Positions 28,524-36,913 of a DNA stretch of 64,000 nucleotides are shown here, piece after piece. The first letter of the stretch is position 1, and the number at the start of each line of letters is the position of its first letter. The DNA comes from Kaistia adipata DSM 17808 (lineage in GTDB: Bacteria > Pseudomonadota > Alphaproteobacteria > Rhizobiales > Kaistiaceae): NCBI RefSeq assembly GCF_000423225.1, contig NZ_AUHO01000010.1:248001-312000 (forward strand), read 5' to 3'. The position numbers and the translations under genes were made by a program. The notes beneath the pieces are model-generated. The model saw nothing but the letters and a program-made list of their open reading frames with translations, was not told the DNA's origin and did not search any database.

Positions 28524-29756
28524 ATGGTCCTGCGCGGAACCAACCAGGAGTTCGGGCGGCCCTACAACAGGCGGATCGTGCTGGAGACGATCCGTCAGCA
28601 GGCTCCGATTGCGCGTGGCGACATCGCCCGCGAAGTGGGGCTCACCGTCCAGACCGTCTCCACCATCATCCGCGAACTCGAGCTGCAGGGCTTCGTCATG
28701 GGCGTGCGCGAGCCGCCCAAGGGCAGGGGTCTGCCGCGCACCAGCCTGATGCTCAATCCCGAGGGCGGCTTCGCCATCGGCCTGCATGTGACGCCGATCG
28801 GCATCGGCGCGGCGCTCGTCAATCTCGCCGGCGACATCGTCGGCAGCCGCTATCACGCGCTCGCGCCGGTAACGCCGGAGCCTTCCTTCGAGATCTTTGA
28901 GATCCTGATCGACGAGATGCGGGCGCTCCGGCCGGAAGGGCGGATGCTCGGCATCGGCGTCGCCATGCCGGGTCCGAACGATGTCGAGTCGATGAGTTTC
29001 GTCGGCCCGACCACGCTCGAGGGCTGGAAGGGCGTCGACGTCGGCGGCCGCCTCACGGCGATGACCGGGCTTCCGGCCTTCGTCGGCACCGAGCCGAGCG
29101 CCGCGGCGCTGGGCGAACGCCTCTATGGCAAGGGCCGCGATCTTCATTCCTTCTATTACCTTTATGTCGGTGTCGGCTTCGGCGGCGCCATGGTGCATGG
29201 CGGCAACGTGCTGCTCGGCGCGCATGGCAATGCCGGCGAGATCGGCCACATCCCGCTCGTGCCGGACGGCGATCTCTGCCCATGCGGCAACCGGGGCTGC
29301 CTGGAGCGTTACGTGTCGCAGGAGGCGCTCGATCGCCGCCTGAAGGCCGTCGATCCCAAGGCGCGGGTCGAGACGGCGCTGGAGGACCATCCCGACATCG
29401 TCGAGGCCTGGATCGCCGAGATCGCGCCGGTGCTGCGGCGGGCGATCGCCACGATCGAGAACCTGTTCGATCCCGACGGCATCGTCATCTCGGGCTTCGT
29501 CTCCGAGGCGCTGCTGCGTCGTCTGTTCGCCGCGACCGAGCCGCTGATGCATTCCGTCGCCGAGCGCAGCGGGCGAACCTCGCCGCGGCTGCTGCTCTCC
29601 ACCGACGGCAAGGATGCCGTCATGCGCGGCTCCGCCGCGCTCGCCATTTCCGGCGTGCTGTCGCCCCGGTTCGGCCTCCTCTTCGCCGGCGAAGAGGAGC
29701 GCACCGAGCGCGATCCGATCATGGCCGGCCCGAGCAAGAAAGAGGTAGCAGCATGA
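28524..29756 (+). CDS. ROK-family transcriptional regulator
   Basis: A 410-residue sugar-responsive repressor of the NagC/XylR type. The N-terminal helix-turn-helix is at ~15-70 (IARGDIAREVGLTVQTVSTI), followed by a sugar-kinase-like ROK domain with the zinc motif CPCGNRGCLERYVS near 255 and IGIGAALVNLAGDIV. GGGAG is 6 bases before ATG 28524. Its TGA overlaps the ATG of the ATPase gene (ATGA), so it is the first gene of a sugar-uptake operon and probably autoregulates it in response to the imported sugar. Confidence 0.9.
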   Translation: MVLRGTNQEFGRPYNRRIVLETIRQQAPIARGDIAREVGLTVQTVSTIIRELELQGFVMGVREPPKGRGLPRTSLMLNPEGGFAIGLHVTPIGIGAALVNLAGDIVGSRYHALAPVTPEPSFEIFEILIDEMRALRPEGRMLGIGVAMPGPNDVESMSFVGPTTLEGWKGVDVGGRLTAMTGLPAFVGTEPSAAALGERLYGKGRDLHSFYYLYVGVGFGGAMVHGGNVLLGAHGNAGEIGHIPLVPDGDLCPCGNRGCLERYVSQEALDRRLKAVDPKARVETALEDHPDIVEAWIAEIAPVLRRAIATIENLFDPDGIVISGFVSEALLRRLFAATEPLMHSVAERSGRTSPRLLLSTDGKDAVMRGSAALAISGVLSPRFGLLFAGEEERTERDPIMAGPSKKEVAA

Positions 29757-30556
29757 CCACCGAAGCGCCGCTCCTGCGGCTTGAAAACATCTCCCGCAGC
29801 TTCGGCGCGATCCAGGCGCTGCGCGACATCTCGTTCGACATCGGGCGCGGCGAGGTCGTGGCGCTGCTCGGCGACAACGGCGCCGGCAAGTCGACGCTCG
29901 TGAAGATGATCTCGGGCGGGCTGGAGCCGAGCTCCGGGCGGATCATCTATGACGGCGCCGAGCGCCACTTCACCTCGCCGGCCGACGGCAAGGCGGCGGG
30001 AATCGAGACCGTCTACCAGGACCTCTCGCTCTGCACCAATGTCGACGTCGTCGCCAACTTCTTCATGGGCCGCGAGATCGTGAAGAAGTATCTCGGCATC
30101 CCGGTGCTGCAGGAAAAGGCGATGGAGGCGGTGGTCGCCAAGGCGCTGGCCGACGCCGGCACCAAGATTCCGTCGCTCCGCACCAATGTCGAGCATCTCT
30201 CCGGCGGCCAGCGCCAGGCGATCGAATTGAACCGCTTCGTCCACTGGGGCGGCAAGCTGGTGCTGCTCGACGAGCCGTTCGCGGCGCTCGGCGTCGAGCA
30301 GACGCGGCGCGGCCTCGACCTGATCCGCCGCATCGCCGACCAGGGCATCGGCGTCATCTTCATCACCCACATCATGAGCCAGGCCTTCCAGGTCGCGGAT
30401 CGGATGGTGGTCATCCGTCAGGGCAAGGTCGCCGGCGACGTCCGCCGCGAGGACACGACCGCCGACGAGATCGTGCAACTGATTACCGGCGAGGCACTGG
30501 GCGGCCGCGCGCGGAATGCCGACCGTGAGAATGGTCAAGCCCAACCAGCGGCATAG
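29753..30556 (+). CDS. Single-domain sugar ABC ATPase, FrcA-like
   Basis: A 267-residue ATPase with one nucleotide-binding domain, unlike the two-domain AraG and RbsA types elsewhere in the window; rhizobial FrcA (fructose) has this form. Walker A is GDNGAGKST, the signature is LSGGQRQAIEL and Walker B reads LVLLDEPFAALGVEQ, where the common Thr after EP is Phe. The H-loop His is in FITHIM. The start overlaps the ROK regulator stop (ATGA). It must pair with the permease at 31830 and the binding protein at 30619; the gene order ATPase, binding protein, permease is unusual for this family but retained in one operon. Confidence 0.87.
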   Translation: MTTEAPLLRLENISRSFGAIQALRDISFDIGRGEVVALLGDNGAGKSTLVKMISGGLEPSSGRIIYDGAERHFTSPADGKAAGIETVYQDLSLCTNVDVVANFFMGREIVKKYLGIPVLQEKAMEAVVAKALADAGTKIPSLRTNVEHLSGGQRQAIELNRFVHWGGKLVLLDEPFAALGVEQTRRGLDLIRRIADQGIGVIFITHIMSQAFQVADRMVVIRQGKVAGDVRREDTTADEIVQLITGEALGGRARNADRENGQAQPAA

Positions 30557-30618
30557 GCCGGTCAACAGGCCGAAACCGCGACTTCCAGACCATGCTTACC
30601 AGCTGAGGGAGCCATGAA

Positions 30619-31665
30619 ATGAAGCGATTGATGGGTGTTCTGGCGGGGGCCGTCGTGCTCGGCGCCGCAACCTTCCTGACGCCGGCCGCCTGGGCCGCCG
30701 ACAAGGGCAAGATCTACTACCTGGTGCCGACCCTTCTGGACGAATTCCAGACCGGTTCGGTGACGGCGATCACCAAGTTCATGAAGGATGTCGGCTACGA
30801 GACGGTCGCGCTCAACGCCGACAACAAGACCGACGTCCAGCAGGGCCAGATGAATGACGTCATCGCCCTGAAGCCGTCGGCGATCGTGCTCGCCGCCGTC
30901 GACTTCAACGCGCTGAAGCCGCAGATCGAGGCGGCCCGCGCCGCCGGCATCCCGGTCATGCAGTTCGACCGCCAGATCACCTCGACCAAGAGCGACCTGA
31001 CCTCGGTCGCCGGCACGATCGAGATCGGCCATGTCGCCGCCGCCGAGATCGAGCGCCTGCTCAAGGAGAAGAACGGCAGCGTCAAGGGCAAGGTGCTGCA
31101 GGTCATGGGCGACCCCGGCGATCCCTACACGCTCGACATCCAGAAGGGCTTCGAGGAGAAGATGAAGGCGTTCCCGGACGTCACCATCATCTCGCATCCG
31201 GCCATGCAGTGGGAAGCGTCGAACGCCGGTTCGGTGGTCGCTGACCAGCTGCTCGCCAATCCCGACATCGACCTGATCTTCGTCCACGCCGCGCATCTCT
31301 CGGTCGCCGCCGTGGCGTCGCTTGAAGCGGCCGGCAAGAAGCCGGGCGAGGTCCTGCTCGTCTCGTCGAACGGCGCGCCTGTCGGTCTCGACCTGATCCG
31401 CAAGGGCTGGCAGCAGGTCGAGGTCGAGCAGCCGCTGTTCGCCCAGGCCGCCGCGCTGGCGATGTTCGCCGACAAGATCGTCAACAAGCAGGAGATCAAG
31501 CCCGGCACCTATGACGTGCTCGGCCTCGAAGGCGTGATGACGATCGAGGACTGGGGTCCGAACATCAAGATCCCGGGCGCCGCGATCACCAAGGACAACA
31601 TCGACGATCCGCGCTTCTGGGGCAACATGAAGACCCCGGAAGCCCCGGTGAAGTCGGTCGAGTAA
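30619..31665 (+). CDS. Periplasmic sugar-binding protein
   Basis: Secreted type I binding protein of 348 residues. Signal peptide ends near [17 protein letters not shown]. Family features: [55 protein letters not shown] and [20 protein letters not shown]. Ligand is a monosaccharide, perhaps fructose, ribose or a related sugar given its FrcA-like ATPase, but this is not certain. GAGGGAGCC precedes ATG 30619; an ATG five bases earlier opens only a two-codon frame. A GC-rich hairpin follows the stop. Confidence 0.85.
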   Translation: MKRLMGVLAGAVVLGAATFLTPAAWAADKGKIYYLVPTLLDEFQTGSVTAITKFMKDVGYETVALNADNKTDVQQGQMNDVIALKPSAIVLAAVDFNALKPQIEAARAAGIPVMQFDRQITSTKSDLTSVAGTIEIGHVAAAEIERLLKEKNGSVKGKVLQVMGDPGDPYTLDIQKGFEEKMKAFPDVTIISHPAMQWEASNAGSVVADQLLANPDIDLIFVHAAHLSVAAVASLEAAGKKPGEVLLVSSNGAPVGLDLIRKGWQQVEVEQPLFAQAAALAMFADKIVNKQEIKPGTYDVLGLEGVMTIEDWGPNIKIPGAAITKDNIDDPRFWGNMKTPEAPVKSVE

Positions 31666-31680
31666 CGACCTGAAACGCCC

Positions 31681-31708
31681 GCCGTCCCGGCTCTTTGGCC
31701 GGGACGGC
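31681..31708 (+). terminator. Intercistronic hairpin after binding-protein gene
   Basis: GCCGTCCCGGC and GCCGGGACGGC form a perfect 11-bp stem, 15 bp after the stop and ~120 bp before the permease. Same placement as the hairpins at 8801, 20734 and 36853. Confidence 0.6.
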
Positions 31709-31829
31709 GATTGCCTCTCCGTGCCGGACGGCGTGACGCCGACGGCCGGAGACAGCTCGAGACGGCTGCTCCGCGCCCCTTCGGCGCCCTGAGCCCGTCT
31801 GCCGCCGCCGCAACACCCGGAGCCGTTTC

Positions 31830-32828
31830 ATGGTCTCGTCCAATCGCCGGGCCGTGATCGAGTTCGTCCTCGATCACCTCGTCTGGTTCATCCTCATCGC
31901 CGTGCTGACGGTGTTCTCGCTGACGATCCCGAACTATTTCCAGATCGGCATCTTCGCCAACATCGTCGAGCAATCCACCTTCGTCGGCACGCTGGCGATC
32001 GGCCTGTCGCTCCTGATCATCGCCGGCTACATGGACCTCTCGATCGAGTCGGTCATGGCGCTCGCGGCGATGGTGGTCGGCATCCTGTTCGCGAAGTCCG
32101 GCGTCGGCCTCGGCTTCGGCTTCACGCCGGCCTGGCTGGTGGTGCCGATCTCGCTCGCGATCGCGCTCTCGGTCGGCGCGGCGGTCGGCGCGAGCAACGC
32201 CTTCTTCGTCGTCCGGCTGAAGATGAACTCCTTCATCGTCACGCTGGCAGCCTATATCTGGGGCCGCGGCCTCGTCGTCGCGCTCTCGGGCGGCCGCTCG
32301 GCGCAGGAACTGCCCGGCGAACTCCGCTTCCTCGCCGTCGAGCGCTTCCTGCAGATCCCGCTGATGGCCTGGATCGCGATCCTCGCGACGCTGGTCTTCG
32401 CCTTCATCCTGAACCGCACGCCGTTCGGCCGCCATCTGCTGATGATCGGCGGCAATCCGACCGCCGCCTATCGCGCCGGCATCAAGGTCGACCGCCTGAC
32501 GGCCACCACCTTCGTGCTCGCCGGCGCCATTGCCGGCCTCGCCGGCTGGCTGCTCGCCATCCGCACCTCGGGCGCGACCGCCAATCTCGGCGTCGGCATG
32601 CTGTTCCAGACCTTCGCGGCGGTCGTCATCGGCGGCGTCAGCCTGAAGGGCGGCGTCGGCAGCCTGCCCGGCGTCTATGCCGGCGTGCTGCTGCTCGCCT
32701 CGATCCAGACGGCGATCAACCTGATGGGCATGCCCGCGCATTTCACGCAGCTGATCCAGGGCGGCATGGTCCTGGTCGCCGTGCTGCTCGACACCATGAA
32801 GCTCAGCATTAGAAAGAGGCTCGCCTGA
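31830..32828 (+). CDS. Sugar ABC permease, RbsC/FrcC-like
   Basis: A 332-residue membrane permease with about nine hydrophobic segments. Typical elements are LSLLIIAGYMDLSIESVMAL, MNSFIVTLAAYIWGRGLVVA and TFAAVVIGGVSLKGGVGSL. CGGAG is 9 bases before ATG 31830. Its stop codon overlaps the SDR start (TGATG), linking transport and the dehydrogenase step. It presumably works as a homodimer with the single-domain ATPase at 29753. Confidence 0.87.
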   Translation: MVSSNRRAVIEFVLDHLVWFILIAVLTVFSLTIPNYFQIGIFANIVEQSTFVGTLAIGLSLLIIAGYMDLSIESVMALAAMVVGILFAKSGVGLGFGFTPAWLVVPISLAIALSVGAAVGASNAFFVVRLKMNSFIVTLAAYIWGRGLVVALSGGRSAQELPGELRFLAVERFLQIPLMAWIAILATLVFAFILNRTPFGRHLLMIGGNPTAAYRAGIKVDRLTATTFVLAGAIAGLAGWLLAIRTSGATANLGVGMLFQTFAAVVIGGVSLKGGVGSLPGVYAGVLLLASIQTAINLMGMPAHFTQLIQGGMVLVAVLLDTMKLSIRKRLA

Positions 32829-33619
32829 TGAGCACCCAGACCCAACGTCTCGCCGGTCGCACGGCCCTCGTCGTCGGCGGCGCGCGCGGCATCGGCGGCG
32901 CCATCGCCGCTCGCTTCGTGGCGGAAGGCGCGCGCGTCGTCATCGCCGACACCGAGGCGGAGGCCGGCCGCGCCTTCGCCGGCGGCCTCGGCGGCGAGGA
33001 CAGGGTGCGCTTCATCGTGACCGACATCTCCCAGAAGGCCGACGCGGAGCGGGCCGTCGCCGAGGTGGTGACGCATTTCGGCGGCATCGACATCGTCGTG
33101 CAGAACGCCGGTATCTATCCCTGGACGCTGATCGAGAACATCGAGCCGGAGGAATGGGACGCCGTGCTCGGCGTCAATCTGCGCGGCACCTTCCTGGTGG
33201 CGCGCGCCGCCCTGCCGGCTATGAAGGCCAAGGGCTATGGCCGCATGGTGTTCACCTCGTCGATCACCGGACCGCGCGTGAGCAGCCCCGGCCATGGCCA
33301 CTACGCGGCCTCGAAGGCGGGCATCAACGGCTTCATCAAGTCGGCGGCGATCGAGTTCGCCGGCTACGGGATCACCGTCAACGGCATCGAACCGGGCAAC
33401 ATCCTGACCGAGGGCATGAAGGCCGGCCGTAGCGCCGCCTTTATCAAGGGCATGGAGGATTCGATCCCGCTCGGCCGTCTCGGCACGCCGGACGACATCG
33501 CCAACGCGGCGCTGTTCCTCGCCTCGGACGAGGCGGCCTACATCACCGGCACGACGATCATCGTCGATGGCGGCCAGACCCTGCCGGAGAGCAAGGATTT
33601 CCGCATCACGCCGGAATGA
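32828..33619 (+). CDS. SDR-family sugar dehydrogenase
   Basis: A 263-residue short-chain dehydrogenase with GGARGIGGAI (the first residue of the cofactor motif is Gly rather than Thr), VIADTEAEAG, a QNAGIYPW motif where NNAG is more common, and catalytic Ser/Tyr/Lys (TSSITGPR; YAASK). It ends with TTIIVDGGQTLPE. It is translationally coupled to the permease, so it probably oxidises the imported sugar or polyol. A T-tailed terminator follows. The NNAG-to-QNAG change is seen in some true SDRs and does not imply inactivity. Confidence 0.85.
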   Translation: MSTQTQRLAGRTALVVGGARGIGGAIAARFVAEGARVVIADTEAEAGRAFAGGLGGEDRVRFIVTDISQKADAERAVAEVVTHFGGIDIVVQNAGIYPWTLIENIEPEEWDAVLGVNLRGTFLVARAALPAMKAKGYGRMVFTSSITGPRVSSPGHGHYAASKAGINGFIKSAAIEFAGYGITVNGIEPGNILTEGMKAGRSAAFIKGMEDSIPLGRLGTPDDIANAALFLASDEAAYITGTTIIVDGGQTLPESKDFRITPE

Positions 33620-33639
33620 TTTGTGCGCGCGGAAGCTTC

Positions 33640-33675
33640 AGCCCCGTCCCGGCCTTGCCGGGGCGGGGCTTTTTC
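33640..33675 (+). terminator. Intrinsic terminator with T-tract
   Basis: AGCCCCG-CCCGGC and GCCGGG-CGGGGCT arms are followed by TTTTTC, the clearest rho-independent terminator in the window. It closes the ROK-ABC-SDR operon. It lies just before the end of the convergent hydrolase gene. Confidence 0.8.
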
Positions 33676-33680
33676 TTGGC

Positions 33681-34346
33681 TCAGGCGATCTCGCCGAGCC
33701 GGTCGAGCATCGCCGTCGTCAGCGCGATCTCGTCGGCGTTCACGCCATGCGCCGAGCCCTGGTAGATCCGTGTCGTCACCAGCGCGCCGGCCTTGCTGAA
33801 GCGCGCCGCCGACTCCTGGACCCGCTCGATCGGAATGTGGAAGTCGCGCTCGGCGCAGCCGAGCAGGACAGGGGTTCCGTCGAGATCGTCGCCGCCATTC
33901 CAGAGCTCACCCTCGGCGCCGATCAGCCCGCCGCTCAGGCCCACCGCGCCGCCATAGCGGCCGGGCTTGCGGGCGACCGATTCGAGCGCCAGGCAGGCGC
34001 CCTGCGAGAAGCCGAGCAGCACGATGCGGTCGCGGCCGATGCCCGCCTCGACGATGTCGTCGACGAGGGCGTGCACCACGCTGAGCGCCGAGCCGAGCCA
34101 GGGCTCGTTCAGTGCCCGCGGCTCCATGAAGCGCTGCGGATACCAGACCGAGCCCGTCGCTTGCGGGGCGAAATAGGCGACGTCGTCCTGGCCGAGATGG
34201 TCGGCGAGGCCGATGATGTCGTCGGCCGAGGCGCCGCGGCCGTGCAGGGTGATGACGGCGCCCCGCGCGCCGGCGAGCGGCGCGCCGGCGCTGAGGATGC
34301 GCTGTCCGGAGTGGGGGCCGGAGCCCCGCATCCTTTCGATGGTCAT
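33681..34346 (-). CDS. mhqD: Phospholipase/carboxylesterase-type alpha/beta hydrolase, MhqD-like
   Basis: A 221-residue cytoplasmic serine hydrolase. It has the oxyanion element LHGRGASADD, the nucleophile motif GFSQGACLA (Ser near 120), an acid residue in ALLGCAERD-like position and the catalytic His in YQGSAHGV. It is 19 bp downstream of a ring-cleaving dioxygenase-like gene and shares its strand. In Bacillus the mhqO-mhqD pair is induced by quinones, with the hydrolase acting on ring-opened products; the same role is inferred here. GGAAG is upstream of ATG 34346. Confidence 0.75.
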   Translation of the reverse strand: MTIERMRGSGPHSGQRILSAGAPLAGARGAVITLHGRGASADDIIGLADHLGQDDVAYFAPQATGSVWYPQRFMEPRALNEPWLGSALSVVHALVDDIVEAGIGRDRIVLLGFSQGACLALESVARKPGRYGGAVGLSGGLIGAEGELWNGGDDLDGTPVLLGCAERDFHIPIERVQESAARFSKAGALVTTRIYQGSAHGVNADEIALTTAMLDRLGEIA

Positions 34347-34365
34347 GATCGTCTGCTTCCTGCCG

Positions 34366-35316
34366 TCAGAGCGGCTTCAGATTGTCTTCGATCGACTGGC
34401 GACGGCCCTCGAGGAAGGGCGGCAGCGACAGATGCTCGCCGAGCGTCTCCATCGGTTCGTCTGCGGTGAAGCCGGGGATATCCGTGGCAATCTCGAACAG
34501 CACCCCGTTCGGCTCGCGGAAATAGAGCGAACGGAAGTAGTAGCGCTCGACCTCGCCGCTCGAGCCGATGCGGAAATCGCGCACCCGCTCGGCCCAGAGC
34601 CGCAGGCTGTCATAGTCCGGCGTGCGGAAGGCGACATGGTGCACGCCGCCCGCGCCCTCGCGCGCCGTCGGCGCGTCCGGCTCGACCACGACGTGCAGTT
34701 CCGCCTGCGGACCGCCATTGCCCATCTGGTAGACGTGGACATGGTTGTTCGAGATCGCGCTCTGCGGATAGTCGCGCACCTTCTTCATGTGCATGACGCG
34801 AGTCAGCACCATCTCGGTCGGCGCCAGGTCGCGCACGCTCATCATGATCGGGCCGAGACCGAGGATCTGATGCTCGGCCGGCACGGTGCTCCGTTCCCAG
34901 GGGCGGGCGGCGGTGACCGGGCCGTTGTCGACCAGTGACAGGCGCTGGCCTTCCGGATCTTCGAAGACGAGGCCCTGGCGGCCGCCGAGATCGGTGACGT
35001 CGCCGGCCTTCACGCCCTTGGCGCGCAGATGGTCGCGCCACCAGCCAAGGCTGTTGCCGTCAACGCGGAAGCCGGTGCGGACGACCGAATGCGTGCCGCG
35101 CCGCGCCGGGCCGACCGGCCAGTCGAAGAAGGTGATGTCCGAGCCCGGGGTCGCCTCGCCGTCGCCATAGAAGAGGTGGTAGGCGCTGGTGTCGTCCTGG
35201 TTGACGGTCTTCTTGACCAGGCGCAGGCCGAGCACCTTCGTGTAGAAGGCGAGATTGCCCGGCGCGTCGGCCGTGATCGCGGTGAGATGGTGGAATCCAC
35301 CGAGCTGCAGGTCCAT
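34366..35316 (-). CDS. mhqO: Glyoxalase-fold ring-cleaving dioxygenase, MhqO-like
   Basis: A 316-residue protein made of two VOC (glyoxalase/extradiol dioxygenase) modules: residues ~1-150 begin LGGFHHLTAITADAPGNLAF, and ~155-300 contain GGVHHVAFRTPDYDS and GVLFEIATDIPGF. Metal ligands are likely the His in each HH motif and the Glu in FEIATD. Homologues degrade hydroquinones and catechols. It lies immediately upstream of the hydrolase gene; together they form a small detoxification operon. GGAGAG is 8 bases before ATG 35316. Divergent from the third sugar ABC operon. Confidence 0.78.
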   Translation of the reverse strand: MDLQLGGFHHLTAITADAPGNLAFYTKVLGLRLVKKTVNQDDTSAYHLFYGDGEATPGSDITFFDWPVGPARRGTHSVVRTGFRVDGNSLGWWRDHLRAKGVKAGDVTDLGGRQGLVFEDPEGQRLSLVDNGPVTAARPWERSTVPAEHQILGLGPIMMSVRDLAPTEMVLTRVMHMKKVRDYPQSAISNNHVHVYQMGNGGPQAELHVVVEPDAPTAREGAGGVHHVAFRTPDYDSLRLWAERVRDFRIGSSGEVERYYFRSLYFREPNGVLFEIATDIPGFTADEPMETLGEHLSLPPFLEGRRQSIEDNLKPL

Positions 35317-35713
35317 GACGTTCTCTCCAGTGAGTGCGTTGGCCTGAAAATGGCTTTCTGCCGCGGAAACTCAATCGCCCGCACCAGAATAAGGCTGTCT
35401 CCGGAGAATGGACAATCGCGGCGTGCCGCCTTCGTCGTGCTCTTCCTTGGAACAAGTATAAAATATCGGATGCCGTAGGGGTATCTCTGGTATCGGCGCG
35501 TCCGTGCAAAGAAGTTCTGGACGTTTGCCCGGGCCGGACGCATTTTGCGTGCGCGAGGCGCCGCGACTCGATAAGGGATTTAGATATCTCAGATATGATG
35601 GGCGCCCTTGTCCGGAAACGGGCTCATTCTTGGGATGCAACCGCTCGCGACGGCCGGCACGGAGGGGTGCAGGGCCGCCGGTCAGGCAAAAGAACGTCTA
35701 GGGAGGATACAAC
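35317..35713. promoter_or_regulatory. Divergent intergenic region with a palindrome
   Basis: This 397-bp gap separates the MhqO-like gene from the third sugar ABC operon. It is more AT-rich than the coding DNA. ATATCT-C-AGATAT (35584-35596) is a perfect 13-bp palindrome ~118 bp before the binding-protein start and could be an operator. Nothing else recognisable was seen. Confidence 0.4.
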
Positions 35714-36841
35714 ATGGCGAAGCTTATTCGGCAGCTTCTGGCGACGACGATCGCCGTCGGCGCGCTGGCAACCGCGGCGCATGCCGCCGGTCCCGAGATC
35801 GTCCCGGGTCCGAGCAACGACCCCAACTGCTTCAAGCCGTGGACGGCGGACACCAAGTTCTTCAAGTTTCCGAAGAAGGAAGGTCCGTACCGCATCGCGC
35901 TGGCCAACGGCTTCATCGGCAATACCTGGCGCATTCAGATGATCCAGACCGCCAAGGCCTATGCCGAGCAGCCTGACGTCAAGGCGAAGCTGAAGGAGTT
36001 CAAGGTCGTCTCGACCGGTGACGACGTCGCCGCCCAGATCGCCGCCGTCGATAATTTCATCAATTCAGGCTACGACGCGATCGTCGTCAACGCCCAGAAC
36101 CCGACCTCGTTCAAGCCGGTGATCAAGCGCGCCAAGGCGGCCGGCGTCGTGCTCGTCGCCTTCGACAACACGCTCGACACCGACGAGGCGATCAACGTCA
36201 ATGTCAGCCAGAAGGGCCTCGGCGAGCTCTGGGGCCAGTGGATGGTCGACCACCTGCCCCAGGGCGGCAAGCTGCTCGAGGTTCGCGGCGTCACCGGCAC
36301 CTCGGTCGACCGCGACCGCCACGAGGGCATCCAGGAAGTCCTCGCCAAGTCCGGCAAGAAGTTCGAGACCGTCGAGGTCATCGGCCGCTGGGATGACGGC
36401 ACCGCGCAGAAGGTGGCGGCCGACGCCATCGCCGTGCACAAGAAGTTCGATGGCGTCACCGTCCAGGGCGGCTCGACCGGCACGGTCCGCGCGCTGATGG
36501 ACGCCGGCCATCCCTTCGTGCCGGTTGGCGGCGAGACGGAGAACGGCTTCCGCAAGCTTTGCGCCGAGCACTCCGGCGAGGGCCTGAAATGCGTCTCGGC
36601 CGGCAGCGGCCCCGCCCAGGTCGCGGTCGCCATCAAGACGGCGATCGAGGCGCTGGAAGGCAATGTCGTGCCGCAGTCGATCGAGCTGCCGTTCGCCATC
36701 GACAAGGACCCGGACTTCAAGGACGGCGTGAACTTCTACTCCAAGGAATCCGACAATTTCTTCGTCGGCAACGCCTTCCCGAGCTGTGGCATCAACTTCA
36801 CGGCCCAGGAAATCATGGGGCAGAGCAAAGAGAACCAGTAG
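35714..36841 (+). CDS. Periplasmic sugar-binding protein, third system
   Basis: Secreted binding protein of 375 residues. The signal peptide ends near TAAHA-AGPEIVPG; the mature start has a Cys-containing segment SNDPNCFKPW that may pair with the C-terminal CGINFTAQE region or CAEHSG. The fold is type I: GPYRIALANGFIGNTWRIQM, NSGYDAIVVNAQNPTSFKP and WDDGTAQKVAADAIAVHK. Partner genes are a two-domain ATPase and two different permeases, followed by a beta-glucosidase, so a beta-glucoside or its sugar may be the ligand; this is inference. GGGAGG is 9 bases before ATG 35714. Confidence 0.83.
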   Translation: MAKLIRQLLATTIAVGALATAAHAAGPEIVPGPSNDPNCFKPWTADTKFFKFPKKEGPYRIALANGFIGNTWRIQMIQTAKAYAEQPDVKAKLKEFKVVSTGDDVAAQIAAVDNFINSGYDAIVVNAQNPTSFKPVIKRAKAAGVVLVAFDNTLDTDEAINVNVSQKGLGELWGQWMVDHLPQGGKLLEVRGVTGTSVDRDRHEGIQEVLAKSGKKFETVEVIGRWDDGTAQKVAADAIAVHKKFDGVTVQGGSTGTVRALMDAGHPFVPVGGETENGFRKLCAEHSGEGLKCVSAGSGPAQVAVAIKTAIEALEGNVVPQSIELPFAIDKDPDFKDGVNFYSKESDNFFVGNAFPSCGINFTAQEIMGQSKENQ

Positions 36842-36852
36842 TCGCGTTCCAT

Positions 36853-36883
36853 CCGTCTGGCGGGCCCCGTGCCCGCCAGACGG
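36853..36883 (+). terminator. Intercistronic hairpin after binding-protein gene
   Basis: CCGTCTGGCGGGC and GCCCGCCAGACGG are perfect 13-base arms around CCCGT, 11 bp after the stop, with T-rich bases following (TTCCGTTTCTTCTT). It is the strongest of the four such hairpins and may cut transcription into the ATPase gene. Confidence 0.7.
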
Positions 36884-36913
36884 ATTCCGTTTCTTCTTGC
36901 GTGGGTCGATGCC

